Shown one piece after another: positions 25,310 through 32,928 of a stretch of 64,000 nucleotides of DNA. Within the stretch, counting starts at the first letter, position 1, and the number at the start of each line of letters is the position of its first letter. A program made the translations under genes and the position numbers. A model generated the notes under the pieces. The model saw nothing but the letters and a program-made list of their open reading frames with translations. It ran no database searches and was not told where the DNA came from. This DNA comes from CAXQZU01 sp964228555 (lineage in GTDB: Bacteria > Planctomycetota > PLA2 > JAEUHO01), in NCBI GenBank assembly GCA_964228555.1, contig CAXQZU010000009.1, positions 18,911-82,910 on the forward strand. Reading direction: 5' to 3'.

Positions 25310-25783
25310 TCAGGCACCTGCGATGCGGTCCAGGGCCCGGCGGGCGTCCACGCGCAGGTCCGGGTCGGGGTCGGACAGTGCCGCGGTGAGCGCGGGCACG
25401 GCGGCCTGGCCATGCCGCACCAGGCCGTCGATGGCGCGCTCGCAGGTGCGCGCATCGCCTCCCCGCAGGCGCGCCACCAGCGCCTCCACGGGCTCCAGCG
25501 GCCTGCCCTCGGTGCCGTCCACCTCGCGGTCCGGGTCGTCCAGCGCGCGCCAGTCCTGCTCCACGCGCTGGACGGGCAGCCCCGCCTCCTCGTCGGCACC
25601 GGCCTCGGGCAGCGTCGCGCCGGCGGGCGGGTTGCCCGAGGGCTCCGGCGCAGCGTGCTGGGTGGGCGGCGTGCGCGCCGCGAGCAGGCCGCGCACGACC
25701 AGCAGCACGAAGCCCAGCGCGCCCAGCAGCACCAGCACCAGCGTGCCCGTGTCGAGGGAGGCAGCCAGCGGCACGAGCAGCAT
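25310..25783 (-). CDS. Membrane-anchored protein with C-terminal HEAT repeat
   Basis: 157 residues. Starts at 25819 or 25807 are open, but a perfect AGGAGG (25794-25789) 5 nt before the ATG at 25783 decides. One membrane helix (about 10-35) is followed by a Pro/acidic linker (36-85) and a HEAT-like unit near the end: VEALVARLRGGDARTCERAI, then VPALTAALSDPDPDLRVDARRAL. The layout, anchor-linker-HEAT, repeats in several proteins of this window. Function unknown; it is upstream of folE on the same strand but ends in TGA 28 bp before it. Confidence 0.8.
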   Translation of the reverse strand: MLLVPLAASLDTGTLVLVLLGALGFVLLVVRGLLAARTPPTQHAAPEPSGNPPAGATLPEAGADEEAGLPVQRVEQDWRALDDPDREVDGTEGRPLEPVEALVARLRGGDARTCERAIDGLVRHGQAAVPALTAALSDPDPDLRVDARRALDRIAGA

Positions 25784-25826
25784 CGGGTCCTCCTCGGGCA
25801 CCTGCATCGGGGCTGCCACGACAGGC

Positions 25827-25914
25827 TGGTGCGAGAGGAGGGAGTCGAACCCTCAGGGGCCTTGCGGCCGCAGGCTCCTAAGGCCTGTGCGTCTGCCAGT
25901 TCCGCCACTCTCGC
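25827..25914 (-). tRNA. tRNA-Leu (TAG)
   Basis: 88 nt class II tRNA. Acceptor gcgagag/ctctcgc pairs over 7 bp; the anticodon arm is caggc-cttagga-gcctg with anticodon TAG; there is a long variable arm; the T arm is gaggg-ttcgact-ccctc. Discriminator A and CCA are encoded (25830-25827). Confidence 0.97.
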
Positions 25915-25986
25915 GCGGGTGCCCCACTCTACGCATGCTCGGCGGCGGCTGCCGCGCGGGCGGCAGGCTGGCCCGCCCCGCGTGGC

Positions 25987-26502
25987 CTAGCGCAGCGGGC
26001 GCTCGAACAGGCGCTGCAGGTCCTCGTCCCGCTGGCGGAAGAGGCGCGGGGCTTCCTCGGCGCACCACGCGCGGTAGGCGCCCGGCCCCTTGCGCGCCAC
26101 CTCGAGCCATGCGTCGCGCACGGAGAGCCCGAAGGGATCACGTCGAGCGAGCGCAGGGCGGCCCGCCCCGTCGCCGCCGATCTCCGCCGAGAGGCTGCCC
26201 GCGACCAGCGTGGCCCGCATGTGCGCCATCGCCGCCACCTCGGCGCCCGGCGCGGCGAGGTCTGGCCAGAGCAGGGCGCGCAGGAAGCCTGCGTCATCGC
26301 TCAGCTGCTGCGTGCCCAGGCCCGGACCTCCCTCCACCCCCGCCACGAGGCGCGCGAGCAAGGCGGCCTCGCCGGGGGCCTCGCGCGCCGCCGGGGGGCC
26401 TGCGGCTTCCTCCGGGCCGGAGGGCCGTCCCGCAGGCCCCTCGCCGCAGCCCGGCGCCCCGAGGAAGGCCCAGAGCAGCAGGGCGGCCGCCGGCATTCGC
26501 AT
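25987..26502 (-). CDS. Hypothetical lipoprotein
   Basis: 171 residues with a lipoprotein signal peptide: MRMPAAALLLWAFLGAPGC, lipidated Cys19. A Pro/Gly/Ala-rich spacer (20-45) leads into a helical domain of about 125 residues with MAHMRATLVAGSLSAEIGG and a basic helical tail ending FRQRDEDLQRLFERPLR. No known family or catalytic motif is apparent. A TAGGAT hexamer lies 6 nt before the ATG without a Shine-Dalgarno. Between tRNA-Leu and the divergent dehydrogenase operon. Confidence 0.7.
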   Translation of the reverse strand: MRMPAAALLLWAFLGAPGCGEGPAGRPSGPEEAAGPPAAREAPGEAALLARLVAGVEGGPGLGTQQLSDDAGFLRALLWPDLAAPGAEVAAMAHMRATLVAGSLSAEIGGDGAGRPALARRDPFGLSVRDAWLEVARKGPGAYRAWCAEEAPRLFRQRDEDLQRLFERPLR

Positions 26503-26508
26503 GGCTCC

Positions 26509-26514
26509 ATCCTA
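26509..26514 (-). promoter_or_regulatory. Putative -10 box TAGGAT for leaderless lipoprotein gene
   Basis: TAGGAT on the minus strand, 6 nt before the ATG at 26502; identical hexamer and spacing to the amidotransferase gene at 2104. Confidence 0.45.
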
Positions 26515-26542
26515 GGCCACGGGCAGACGCCTGGAGGCATCA

Positions 26543-26578
26543 CTTGCACTACGCAAGCATTGGGGCAAGGATGGCTTG
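26543..26578. promoter_or_regulatory. Two inverted repeats, putative operator of the 2-oxoacid dehydrogenase operon
   Basis: CTTGC-N5-GCAAG at 26543-26557 and CAAG-N5-CTTG at 26566-26578. Their centres are 22 bp apart, about two helical turns, so a regulator could bind both on one face. The second overlaps the -35 box at 26576. The regulator is unknown. Confidence 0.45.
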
Positions 26579-26604
26579 GAGGGCGCAGGGGTGAGGGGTA
26601 GCCT
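26576..26604 (+). promoter_or_regulatory. Promoter of the 2-oxoacid dehydrogenase operon
   Basis: TTGGAG (26576-26581), 17-bp spacer, TAGCCT (26599-26604). The leader is about 38 nt and carries GGAG at 26637-26640, 8 nt before the ATG. Confidence 0.6.
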
Positions 26605-26648
26605 GCGCAGCCCGGGCGCGTCGCGCCCCGTCGCGTGGAGCGCACCCC

Positions 26649-27767
26649 ATGGCCGAGGCCGCCGAGCTGCTGCAGGTGATCGACGTGGACGGCAAGACGC
26701 GCGGCAAGGCGCCGGCGCTCAAGCCCGACGACCTCAAGGCCATGTTCCGCGCGATGCTGGCCACGCGGCTCTTCGACCAGCGCGGCATGAACCTGCAGCG
26801 CCAGGGTCGCATCGGCTTCTTCGTGCCCTCCATGGGCCAGGAGGCCAGCCAGATCGGTGCCGGCTACGCGATGGGCGAGCAGGACTGGCTGTTCCCCTCC
26901 TACCGCACGCACTCGCTGGCCATCCTCAAGGGCGTGGCGTGGAAGCGGCTCTACGACCAGCTGTGGGGCAACGCCACGGACGAGGTGAAGGGCCGCCAGA
27001 TGCCCAACCACTTCTCGTTCCGCGACATCCGCTGGGTGTCGATCTCCTCGCCCATCGGCACGCAGATCAGCCAGGCGGCGGGTGCCGCGCGGGGCATGCA
27101 GGTGCGCGGCGAGAAGGGCTGCGTGTGGGCGTGGTTCGGCGATGGCGGTACCTCCAGCAACGACTTCCATGCGGGCCTCAACTTCGCGGGCGTGTGGAAG
27201 TCGCCGGTGGTGTTCATGTGCGAGAACAACCACTGGGCCATCTCGGTGCCCACCGAGAAGCAGACGGCCAGCCAGACCTTCGCCGACAAGGCCGTGGCCT
27301 ACGGCATGCGCGGCGTGCGGGTGGACGGCAACGACGTGCTCGCGGTGTACGAGGCGGCCCGCGAGGCGCGCGAGCGCGCCGTGCGCGGCGAGGGCCCCAC
27401 GCTCATCGAGACCGTCACCTTCCGCATGGGCCCCCACTCGAGCAGCGACGACCCCAAGCGCTACCAGGCCCAGAGCCTGTTCGAGGCCTGGCAGAAGAAG
27501 GACCCCATCGAGCGCTTCCGGGCCTGGCTCAAGGTCAAGAAGCTGTGGTCGCAGGAGTGGGAGGACCAGCTCTCCAAGGGCATCCAGGACGAGCTCGCCA
27601 AGGCGGTCGAGGCGGCCGAGGCCACGCCGGCGCCCACCCTCGACACGCTGTTCGACGACGTCTACGCCACGCTGCCCGCCCAGCTCGCCGAGCAGAAGGC
27701 GGGCCTCATGGAGCAGATCCGCCGCAGCGGCGAGATCGAGAACGCCGGCGGCGCCTTCCCGCTCTAG
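26649..27767 (+). CDS. bkdA: Branched-chain 2-oxoacid dehydrogenase E1 alpha subunit
   Basis: 372 residues. The thiamine diphosphate motif starts at FGDGGTSSNDFHAGLNFA and ends at CENNHWAISVP (GDG...NN, metal ligands Asp and Asn). The phosphorylation-loop region reads RMGPHSSSDDPKRY, which is the branched-chain type; pyruvate E1 alpha has a different Arg-His-rich loop. With E1 beta it decarboxylates branched 2-oxoacids from Val, Leu and Ile and acylates the lipoyl arm of E2. First gene of an operon with a clear promoter; the E1 beta gene follows after 75 bp of C-rich sequence. Confidence 0.93.
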   Translation: MAEAAELLQVIDVDGKTRGKAPALKPDDLKAMFRAMLATRLFDQRGMNLQRQGRIGFFVPSMGQEASQIGAGYAMGEQDWLFPSYRTHSLAILKGVAWKRLYDQLWGNATDEVKGRQMPNHFSFRDIRWVSISSPIGTQISQAAGAARGMQVRGEKGCVWAWFGDGGTSSNDFHAGLNFAGVWKSPVVFMCENNHWAISVPTEKQTASQTFADKAVAYGMRGVRVDGNDVLAVYEAAREARERAVRGEGPTLIETVTFRMGPHSSSDDPKRYQAQSLFEAWQKKDPIERFRAWLKVKKLWSQEWEDQLSKGIQDELAKAVEAAEATPAPTLDTLFDDVYATLPAQLAEQKAGLMEQIRRSGEIENAGGAFPL

Positions 27768-27842
27768 ACCCCACGACCACCGTCCCCTCCCCCTCTCCAC
27801 GGCGCGGCCGGCAGCCGCCACCCGCCACGAAAGGACGACCCC

Positions 27843-28820
27843 ATGCCCGAGATGACCATGCTGCAGGCGATCAACGACGCCCTGCACGTCGCGATGGCGA
27901 AGGACGACGGCGTCGTCATGCTGGGCGAGGACATCGGCAAGAAGGGTGGCGTGTTCGGCGCCACGCAAGGGCTGCACGACAAGTACGGCGAGATGCGCGT
28001 GATGGACACGCCCCTCTCGGAGTGCGGCATCATCGGCAGTGCGGTGGGCATGGCCCTCTACGGCCTCAAGCCGGTGCCCGAGATCCAGTTCCTCGACTTC
28101 ATCTATCCCGCCTTCGACCAGATCGTCTCCGAGGCGGCCAAGATGCGCTACCGCTCGGGCGGCCAGTGGACCTGCCCGATGGTGATCCGCAGCCCCTCGG
28201 GCGGCGGCATCCGCGGCGGCCACTACCACTCGCAGTCCAGCGAGGCCTACTTCGCGCACACGCCCGGGCTGCGCGTGGTGATGCCGAGCACGGCGCGCGA
28301 CGCCAAGGGCATGCTGCTGTCGGCGATCTTCTGCGGCGACCCGGTGGTGTTCCTCGAGCCCAAGCACCTCTACCGCCTGGCCAAGGGCGACGTGCCCGCA
28401 GGCTGGTACGTGGAAGACCTCGACAAGGCGCGCGTCGCGCACGAGGGCACGGACGTGACCGTGGTGTCCTGGGGCGCCATGATGCACACCTGCGAGGAAG
28501 TGCTCAAGGAGGCCCACGAGAAGGGCATCTCGGTGGAGCTGGTGGACCTGCGCACCCTGCTGCCGTGGGACGCCGAGACCGTGCTGGCCAGCGTGCGCAA
28601 GACGGGGCGCCTCGTGACCGTGCAGGAGGCCCCGCGCACCTGCGGCTTCGGCAGCGAGGTGGCTGCCACGGTCGCCGAGAAGGCCATCGACTCGCTGCGT
28701 GCGCCCATCGCGCGCGTGGCCGGCTTCGACACGCCGTTCCCCTACACGCTGGAGCACGTCTACAAGCCCGACCGCAAGCGCGTGCTGGGCGCCATCGAGT
28801 ACGTCTGCCGCTGGGAGTGA
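27843..28820 (+). CDS. bkdB: Branched-chain 2-oxoacid dehydrogenase E1 beta subunit
   Basis: 325 residues, full length. The N-terminal TMLQAINDALHVAMAKDDGV and GEDIGKKGGVFGAT match the cofactor-binding part (Glu for the thiamine ring), FLDFIYPAFDQI holds the potassium-loop region, and the C-terminal transketolase domain has LVDLRTLLPWD and GFGSEVAATV. It pairs with E1 alpha in an alpha2-beta2 tetramer. Only one E1 beta gene is present although two E1 alpha genes flank the E2 gene. AAAGGA lies 8 nt before the ATG. Confidence 0.94.
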   Translation: MPEMTMLQAINDALHVAMAKDDGVVMLGEDIGKKGGVFGATQGLHDKYGEMRVMDTPLSECGIIGSAVGMALYGLKPVPEIQFLDFIYPAFDQIVSEAAKMRYRSGGQWTCPMVIRSPSGGGIRGGHYHSQSSEAYFAHTPGLRVVMPSTARDAKGMLLSAIFCGDPVVFLEPKHLYRLAKGDVPAGWYVEDLDKARVAHEGTDVTVVSWGAMMHTCEEVLKEAHEKGISVELVDLRTLLPWDAETVLASVRKTGRLVTVQEAPRTCGFGSEVAATVAEKAIDSLRAPIARVAGFDTPFPYTLEHVYKPDRKRVLGAIEYVCRWE

Positions 28821-28876
28821 GGATCGCTCCCCCGGCCCCATCGCCCCGCGCGGGGCACACCTGCTGCACGTAGCCC

Positions 28877-28894
28877 GGGGACGGGAGCGTCCCC
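28877..28894 (+). promoter_or_regulatory. Hairpin directly before the ribosome binding site of E2
   Basis: GGGGACG-ggag-CGTCCCC forms a perfect 7-bp stem with a 4-nt loop, ending one base before the AAGGAG at 28895-28900; the ATG is at 28907. It could stabilise a 5' end or tune E2 translation. Confidence 0.5.
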
Positions 28895-28906
28895 AAGGAG
28901 ACCGCC

Positions 28907-30229
28907 ATGGCCTTCGAGTTCAAGCTGCCCGACATCGGCGAGGGCCTCACCGAGGGTGAGGTCGTCAAGTGGCTCGTGAAGGAGGGCGATGCCGTCCAGA
29001 GCGAGCAGCCCATGGTCGAGGTGATGACGGACAAGGCGACGGTCGAGATCACCTCGCCGCGCACCGGCCGCATCGCCAAGATCCTGGCGCAGGACGGCCA
29101 GAAGATCCCCGTGGGCTCGGTGATGGTGGTGATCGAGGAGGGTGCGGGCGGCAGCGCGGCGCCTGCAGCCGCTGCGGCGCCTGCGGCCGCCGCGGCCAAG
29201 GCCCAGCCCAGCCCGGCGGCGCGCCCGCCGGTGCCGCAGGCCGCCCCGGCGGTGGCCGCGCCCGCGGCCAGCGCGCCGCGCCGCGAGCGCACGCTGGCCG
29301 CCCCGGCCACGCGCAAGCGCGCGCGCGAGCTGGGGGTGGACCTCGACAGCATCCCCGCCTCGGGCCCCCACGGCCGGCTCACGCGCGCCGACCTCGACGC
29401 CTTCGTGGCCGGCGGCGCGCGCACGCCGGCGAGCGCGCCGGCCGCGGTGCCCGCGCGCAGCGTGGCCCCGGCCGTGCCCAGCGCCCCCCCGGCGCGCGTG
29501 GCGCCCGTGGCCCCGCCGGTGCTGGCCGAGGACACGCGCGTGCCCCTGCGGGGCCTGCGCGGGAAGATCGCCGAGCAGATGCTGCGCAGCAAGCAGCACG
29601 CCCCGCACTTCACCTACGTGGACGAGTGCGACATGACCGAGGTGGTGCGCCTGCGCGAGGCCGCCAAGCCGGCGGCCGAGGCGCGCGGGGTGAAGCTCAC
29701 CTTCCTGCCCTTCATCATGAAGGCGCTGGTGGTGGCCCTGCGCAAGCACCCCACGATCAACGCCCTCGTGGACGACACCAAGGGCGAGTACGTGCTCAAG
29801 CGCGACATCAACGTCGGCCTGGCCACGGACACCGACGACGGCCTGACCGTGCCGGTGGTGAAGGGCGTGGACCGCCGCTCCATCCTGGAGATCGCGGCCG
29901 AGATCCAGCGGCTGACCGAGGCCGCGCGGGCCCGCAAGGTGGCGCTGGAAGACCTCAAGGGCGGCACGATCACCATCACCAGCGCCGGCAGCATCGGCGG
30001 CCTGCTGGCCACCCCCATCCTCAACTACCCCGAGGTGGGCATCCTGGGCGTCTACAAGGTGGCCGACCGCCCGGTGGTGCGCGACGGCCAGGTGGTGGTG
30101 CGCAAGATGTGCAACCTCTCCATCACGCTGGATCACCGCATCGTGGACGGCGCCACGGCCGCCCGCTTCATGAACGAGATGCTGCGCCTGCTGCAGGCGC
30201 CGGGCCTGTTGCTGGTCGAGGGCGCCTAG
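28907..30229 (+). CDS. bkdC: 2-Oxoacid dehydrogenase E2 (dihydrolipoamide acyltransferase)
   Basis: 440 residues: one lipoyl domain (1-78, lipoylated Lys43 in EVMTDKATVEI), an Ala/Pro-rich linker, a peripheral subunit-binding domain (about 122-160, ATRKRARELGVDLDSIPASG), a second flexible linker, and the catalytic domain (about 210-440) with the ITLDHRIVDGA motif that carries the active His and Asp. It transfers the acyl group from lipoate to CoA and forms the core of the complex. A single lipoyl domain is normal for branched-chain E2. A hairpin and AAGGAG precede the start. Confidence 0.94.
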   Translation: MAFEFKLPDIGEGLTEGEVVKWLVKEGDAVQSEQPMVEVMTDKATVEITSPRTGRIAKILAQDGQKIPVGSVMVVIEEGAGGSAAPAAAAAPAAAAAKAQPSPAARPPVPQAAPAVAAPAASAPRRERTLAAPATRKRARELGVDLDSIPASGPHGRLTRADLDAFVAGGARTPASAPAAVPARSVAPAVPSAPPARVAPVAPPVLAEDTRVPLRGLRGKIAEQMLRSKQHAPHFTYVDECDMTEVVRLREAAKPAAEARGVKLTFLPFIMKALVVALRKHPTINALVDDTKGEYVLKRDINVGLATDTDDGLTVPVVKGVDRRSILEIAAEIQRLTEAARARKVALEDLKGGTITITSAGSIGGLLATPILNYPEVGILGVYKVADRPVVRDGQVVVRKMCNLSITLDHRIVDGATAARFMNEMLRLLQAPGLLLVEGA

Positions 30230-30232
30230 GCC

Positions 30233-31399
30233 GTGAAGGCCCCCTCCGGCAAGCGCGAGCCTGCGCCGCCCCGTGCCCGCACGGGCCGTGGCGCCGTGCC
30301 GCCCATGCCCGACCCCTTCGCGGTGGGCCCGCTGGGCCTGTTCCGCCTGGTGGACGAGCACGGCGCCGAGGTGGCCGAGGTGCCTGCCCTGCCCGAGGGC
30401 CTCGCCGTGCGCTTCCTCGAGGCCATGCTGTTCCAGCGCGCGCTGGACCAGCGCATGCTCAACCTGCAGCGGCAGGGGCGCATCGGCTTCTACGGCACGG
30501 CCAAGGGCCAGGAGGGCGCGGCGCTGGGCTCGGGCGCGGCCTTCGACGGGGAGGACTGGGTGTTCCCCGCCCTGCGCGAGGGTGCCGTGGCCCTCTGGCG
30601 CGGCATGGCGCTGGAGGCCTACATCGCCCAGTGCTTCGGCAACGCGGCCGACCCCACGCACGGCCGCCAGATGCCCTGCCACTACAGCGACAAGGGCGCG
30701 CGCTACATCTCGCTCTCCTCGCCCATCGCCACGCAGGTGACCCAGGCCGCGGGCGCGGCCCGCGCGGTGCAGGTGCGGGGCGACCGCACGGTGGTGGGCG
30801 GCTACCTGGGCGACGGCGCCACCAGCGAGCCTGACTTCCACGCGGCGCTCAACTTCGCCGGCGTGTGGAAGGCTCCGGTGGTCTTCGTGTGCCAGAACAA
30901 CCAGTGGGCCATCAGCGTGCCGCTGTCCAAGCAGACGGCCTCGGCGACCCTGGCCGTCAAGGCCAAGGCCTACGGCATGCCGGGCCTGCGCGTGGACGGC
31001 AACGACGTGCTGGCCTGCTACGTGGCCACGAAGGCCGCCGTGGACCGCGCCCGGCGCGGCGAGGGTCCCAGCTTCGTGGAGTGCCTCACCTACCGGCTGG
31101 GCGGCCACTCCTCCAGCGACGATCCCTCGAAGTACCGGGACGAGTCCGAGGCGAAGGCGTGGGAGGCGCGCGACCCGCTGCTGCGCCATCGCGCCTGGCT
31201 GGCGGCGCGCGGCCTGTGGGACGCGGCGCGCGAGGAGGCCTTCCTTGCCTCGGCGGGCAAGCGCATCACCGACGCCATCGCGCGCGTCGAGGCTGCCCCG
31301 CAGCCTGCGGCCGACACCCTGTTCCGCGACGTGTGGGCGAGCGTGCCCCCGCTGCTGCAGGACCAGCAACGCCGCCTGGAGGGCGGCCTGCCGGTCTAG
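30233..31399 (+). CDS. Second 2-oxoacid dehydrogenase E1 alpha subunit (paralog)
   Basis: 388 residues. The GTG at 30233 is 3 nt after the E2 stop, so coupling is likely; about 25 unaligned residues precede homology. The cofactor motif is GDGATSEPDFHAALNFA ... CQNNQWAISVP, and the loop is RLGGHSSSDDPSKYR. It is about half identical by eye to the first E1 alpha in the core and has the same length and ending. No second E1 beta follows. Either both alphas share the one beta and broaden substrate range, or one is regulatory. All cofactor residues are intact, so it is not a pseudogene. Confidence 0.9.
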   Translation: MKAPSGKREPAPPRARTGRGAVPPMPDPFAVGPLGLFRLVDEHGAEVAEVPALPEGLAVRFLEAMLFQRALDQRMLNLQRQGRIGFYGTAKGQEGAALGSGAAFDGEDWVFPALREGAVALWRGMALEAYIAQCFGNAADPTHGRQMPCHYSDKGARYISLSSPIATQVTQAAGAARAVQVRGDRTVVGGYLGDGATSEPDFHAALNFAGVWKAPVVFVCQNNQWAISVPLSKQTASATLAVKAKAYGMPGLRVDGNDVLACYVATKAAVDRARRGEGPSFVECLTYRLGGHSSSDDPSKYRDESEAKAWEARDPLLRHRAWLAARGLWDAAREEAFLASAGKRITDAIARVEAAPQPAADTLFRDVWASVPPLLQDQQRRLEGGLPV

Positions 31400-31489
31400 G
31401 CCGCGGCCACGCCCTCGCCCGACGTCCGTCCCCCATCCCATCCCGACCTGCACACGGGCCCGCGAGGGCCCCAGCGCCCGGAGGCTCCC

Positions 31490-32896
31490 ATGGCAAGCGA
31501 GACGTTCGACCTGGTGGTGATCGGCAGCGGTCCCGGCGGCTACGTGGCCGGCATCCGCGCGGCCCAGCTGGGCCTGAAGACCGCCGTGATCGAGGAGGAC
31601 AAGATCGGCGGCGTGTGCCTCAACGTGGGCTGCATCCCCTCGAAGAGCCTGATCTACGCCTCGGGGCTGGTGGAGAAGATCCGTCACGCCGACGCGCTGG
31701 GCCTCTCGGTGGGCGAGGTGAAGGTGGACGGCAAGCGCCTGCAGGCCTGGAAGTCGGGCATCGTCAACCGCCTGACCACGGGCGTCGGCTTCCTGCTGTC
31801 GAAGAACGGGGCCACCGTGGTGCAGGGCAAGGCCGAGTTCGCCTCCCCCACGAGCGTCACGGTGACGGCCGCCGACGGCAAGGTGCGCACGCTGGAGTTC
31901 AAGAAGTGCATCGTGGCGGTGGGCGCACGTCCCGTGCACCTGCCCTTCCTTCCCATCGGCCCCCGCGTGGTGGACTACCGGGGCGCGCTGGACATCGACT
32001 TCGTGCCGCAGTCCTTCACCGTGGTGGGCGGCGGCGTGATCGGCCTGGAGCTGGGCGGCGTGTTCCAGCGGCTGGGCGCGCGGCTCACCGTGGTCGAGCT
32101 GACGGACAGCCTGCTGCCCGGCACCGACCCCGAGCTGGTCAAGACGCTGGAGCGCGAGCTCAAGAAGGCGGGCGCCACGATCCACAAGGAGACCGGTGCG
32201 ACCGGCGTGGCGACGAAGGGCGGCAAGCAGGTCCTCACCGCGAAGACGAAGGCCGGCGAGGCGCTGGAGATCGACAGCGAGATGGTGCTCGTGGCCGTGG
32301 GCTTCAAGCCCAACAGCGATCGCGTGGGCGCGGCCAAGGCAGGGCTGGCCATCGACAAGACGGGCCACTTCACGGTCAACGCCCAGCGCCAGACCAACGT
32401 GCCGCACATCTATGCCATCGGCGACTGCGCCGGCCTGCCCTGGCTGGCCCACAAGGCCAGCAAGGAGGGCATCGTGGCCGCCGAGCACGCGGCGGGCAGG
32501 AAGGTGGCCTACGACGTGCGCGCCATGCCCAGCGCCGTGTTCACCCACCCCGAGGTGGCCACCGTGGGCCTGCAGGAGCACGAGGCTCGTTCACGCGGCC
32601 GCGAGGTGCGCGTGGGCAAGTTCCCCTTCACCGCGCTGGGCCGCGCGATGTCGGTGGGCGCCACCGAGGGCTTCGTCAAGATCATCGCCGATGCCAAGAC
32701 CGACGAGGTGCTGGGCGTGGCGGCCATCGGCTACCAGGCCAGCGACCTCATCGCCGAGGCCGCGCTGGCCATCGAGATGGGTGCCACCAGCGAGGACATC
32801 GCCCTCACGGTCCACGCCCACCCCACCTGGCCCGAGTCGCTGATGGAGGCGGCCGAGGCCGTGCACAAGCACGCCATCCACATCCTCAACACCTAG
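31490..32896 (+). CDS. lpdA: Dihydrolipoamide dehydrogenase (E3)
   Basis: 468 residues. FAD-binding GSGPGGYVAG at 12-21, redox-active disulfide Cys43/Cys48 in GGVCLNVGCIPSKS, NAD-binding GGGVIGLELGGVF, a second FAD motif IGDCAGLPWLAHKAS, and the C-terminal catalytic HAHPTWPESLMEA. It re-oxidises the lipoyl arm of E2 with NAD. GGAGG lies 5-6 nt before the ATG. Last gene of the dehydrogenase operon; two GC-rich inverted repeats follow its stop. Confidence 0.96.
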   Translation: MASETFDLVVIGSGPGGYVAGIRAAQLGLKTAVIEEDKIGGVCLNVGCIPSKSLIYASGLVEKIRHADALGLSVGEVKVDGKRLQAWKSGIVNRLTTGVGFLLSKNGATVVQGKAEFASPTSVTVTAADGKVRTLEFKKCIVAVGARPVHLPFLPIGPRVVDYRGALDIDFVPQSFTVVGGGVIGLELGGVFQRLGARLTVVELTDSLLPGTDPELVKTLERELKKAGATIHKETGATGVATKGGKQVLTAKTKAGEALEIDSEMVLVAVGFKPNSDRVGAAKAGLAIDKTGHFTVNAQRQTNVPHIYAIGDCAGLPWLAHKASKEGIVAAEHAAGRKVAYDVRAMPSAVFTHPEVATVGLQEHEARSRGREVRVGKFPFTALGRAMSVGATEGFVKIIADAKTDEVLGVAAIGYQASDLIAEAALAIEMGATSEDIALTVHAHPTWPESLMEAAEAVHKHAIHILNT

Positions 32897-32928
32897 TCCC
32901 GGCGCGCGCCGGACCGGGCCATGCCCGG
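32897..32928. terminator. Bidirectional GC-rich hairpins between lpdA and the kelch gene
   Basis: Between the convergent stops lie CCGGCGC-GCGCCGG and CCGGGC-cat-GCCCGG. They have no T run, but fill the whole 32-bp gap, so they may end transcription from both sides. Confidence 0.45.

Noticed and set aside
26301..28841. 846-codon minus-strand frame across the dehydrogenase operon
   Set aside because: Antisense to E1 alpha and E1 beta, His/Leu/Gly-rich shadow composition, no motifs.
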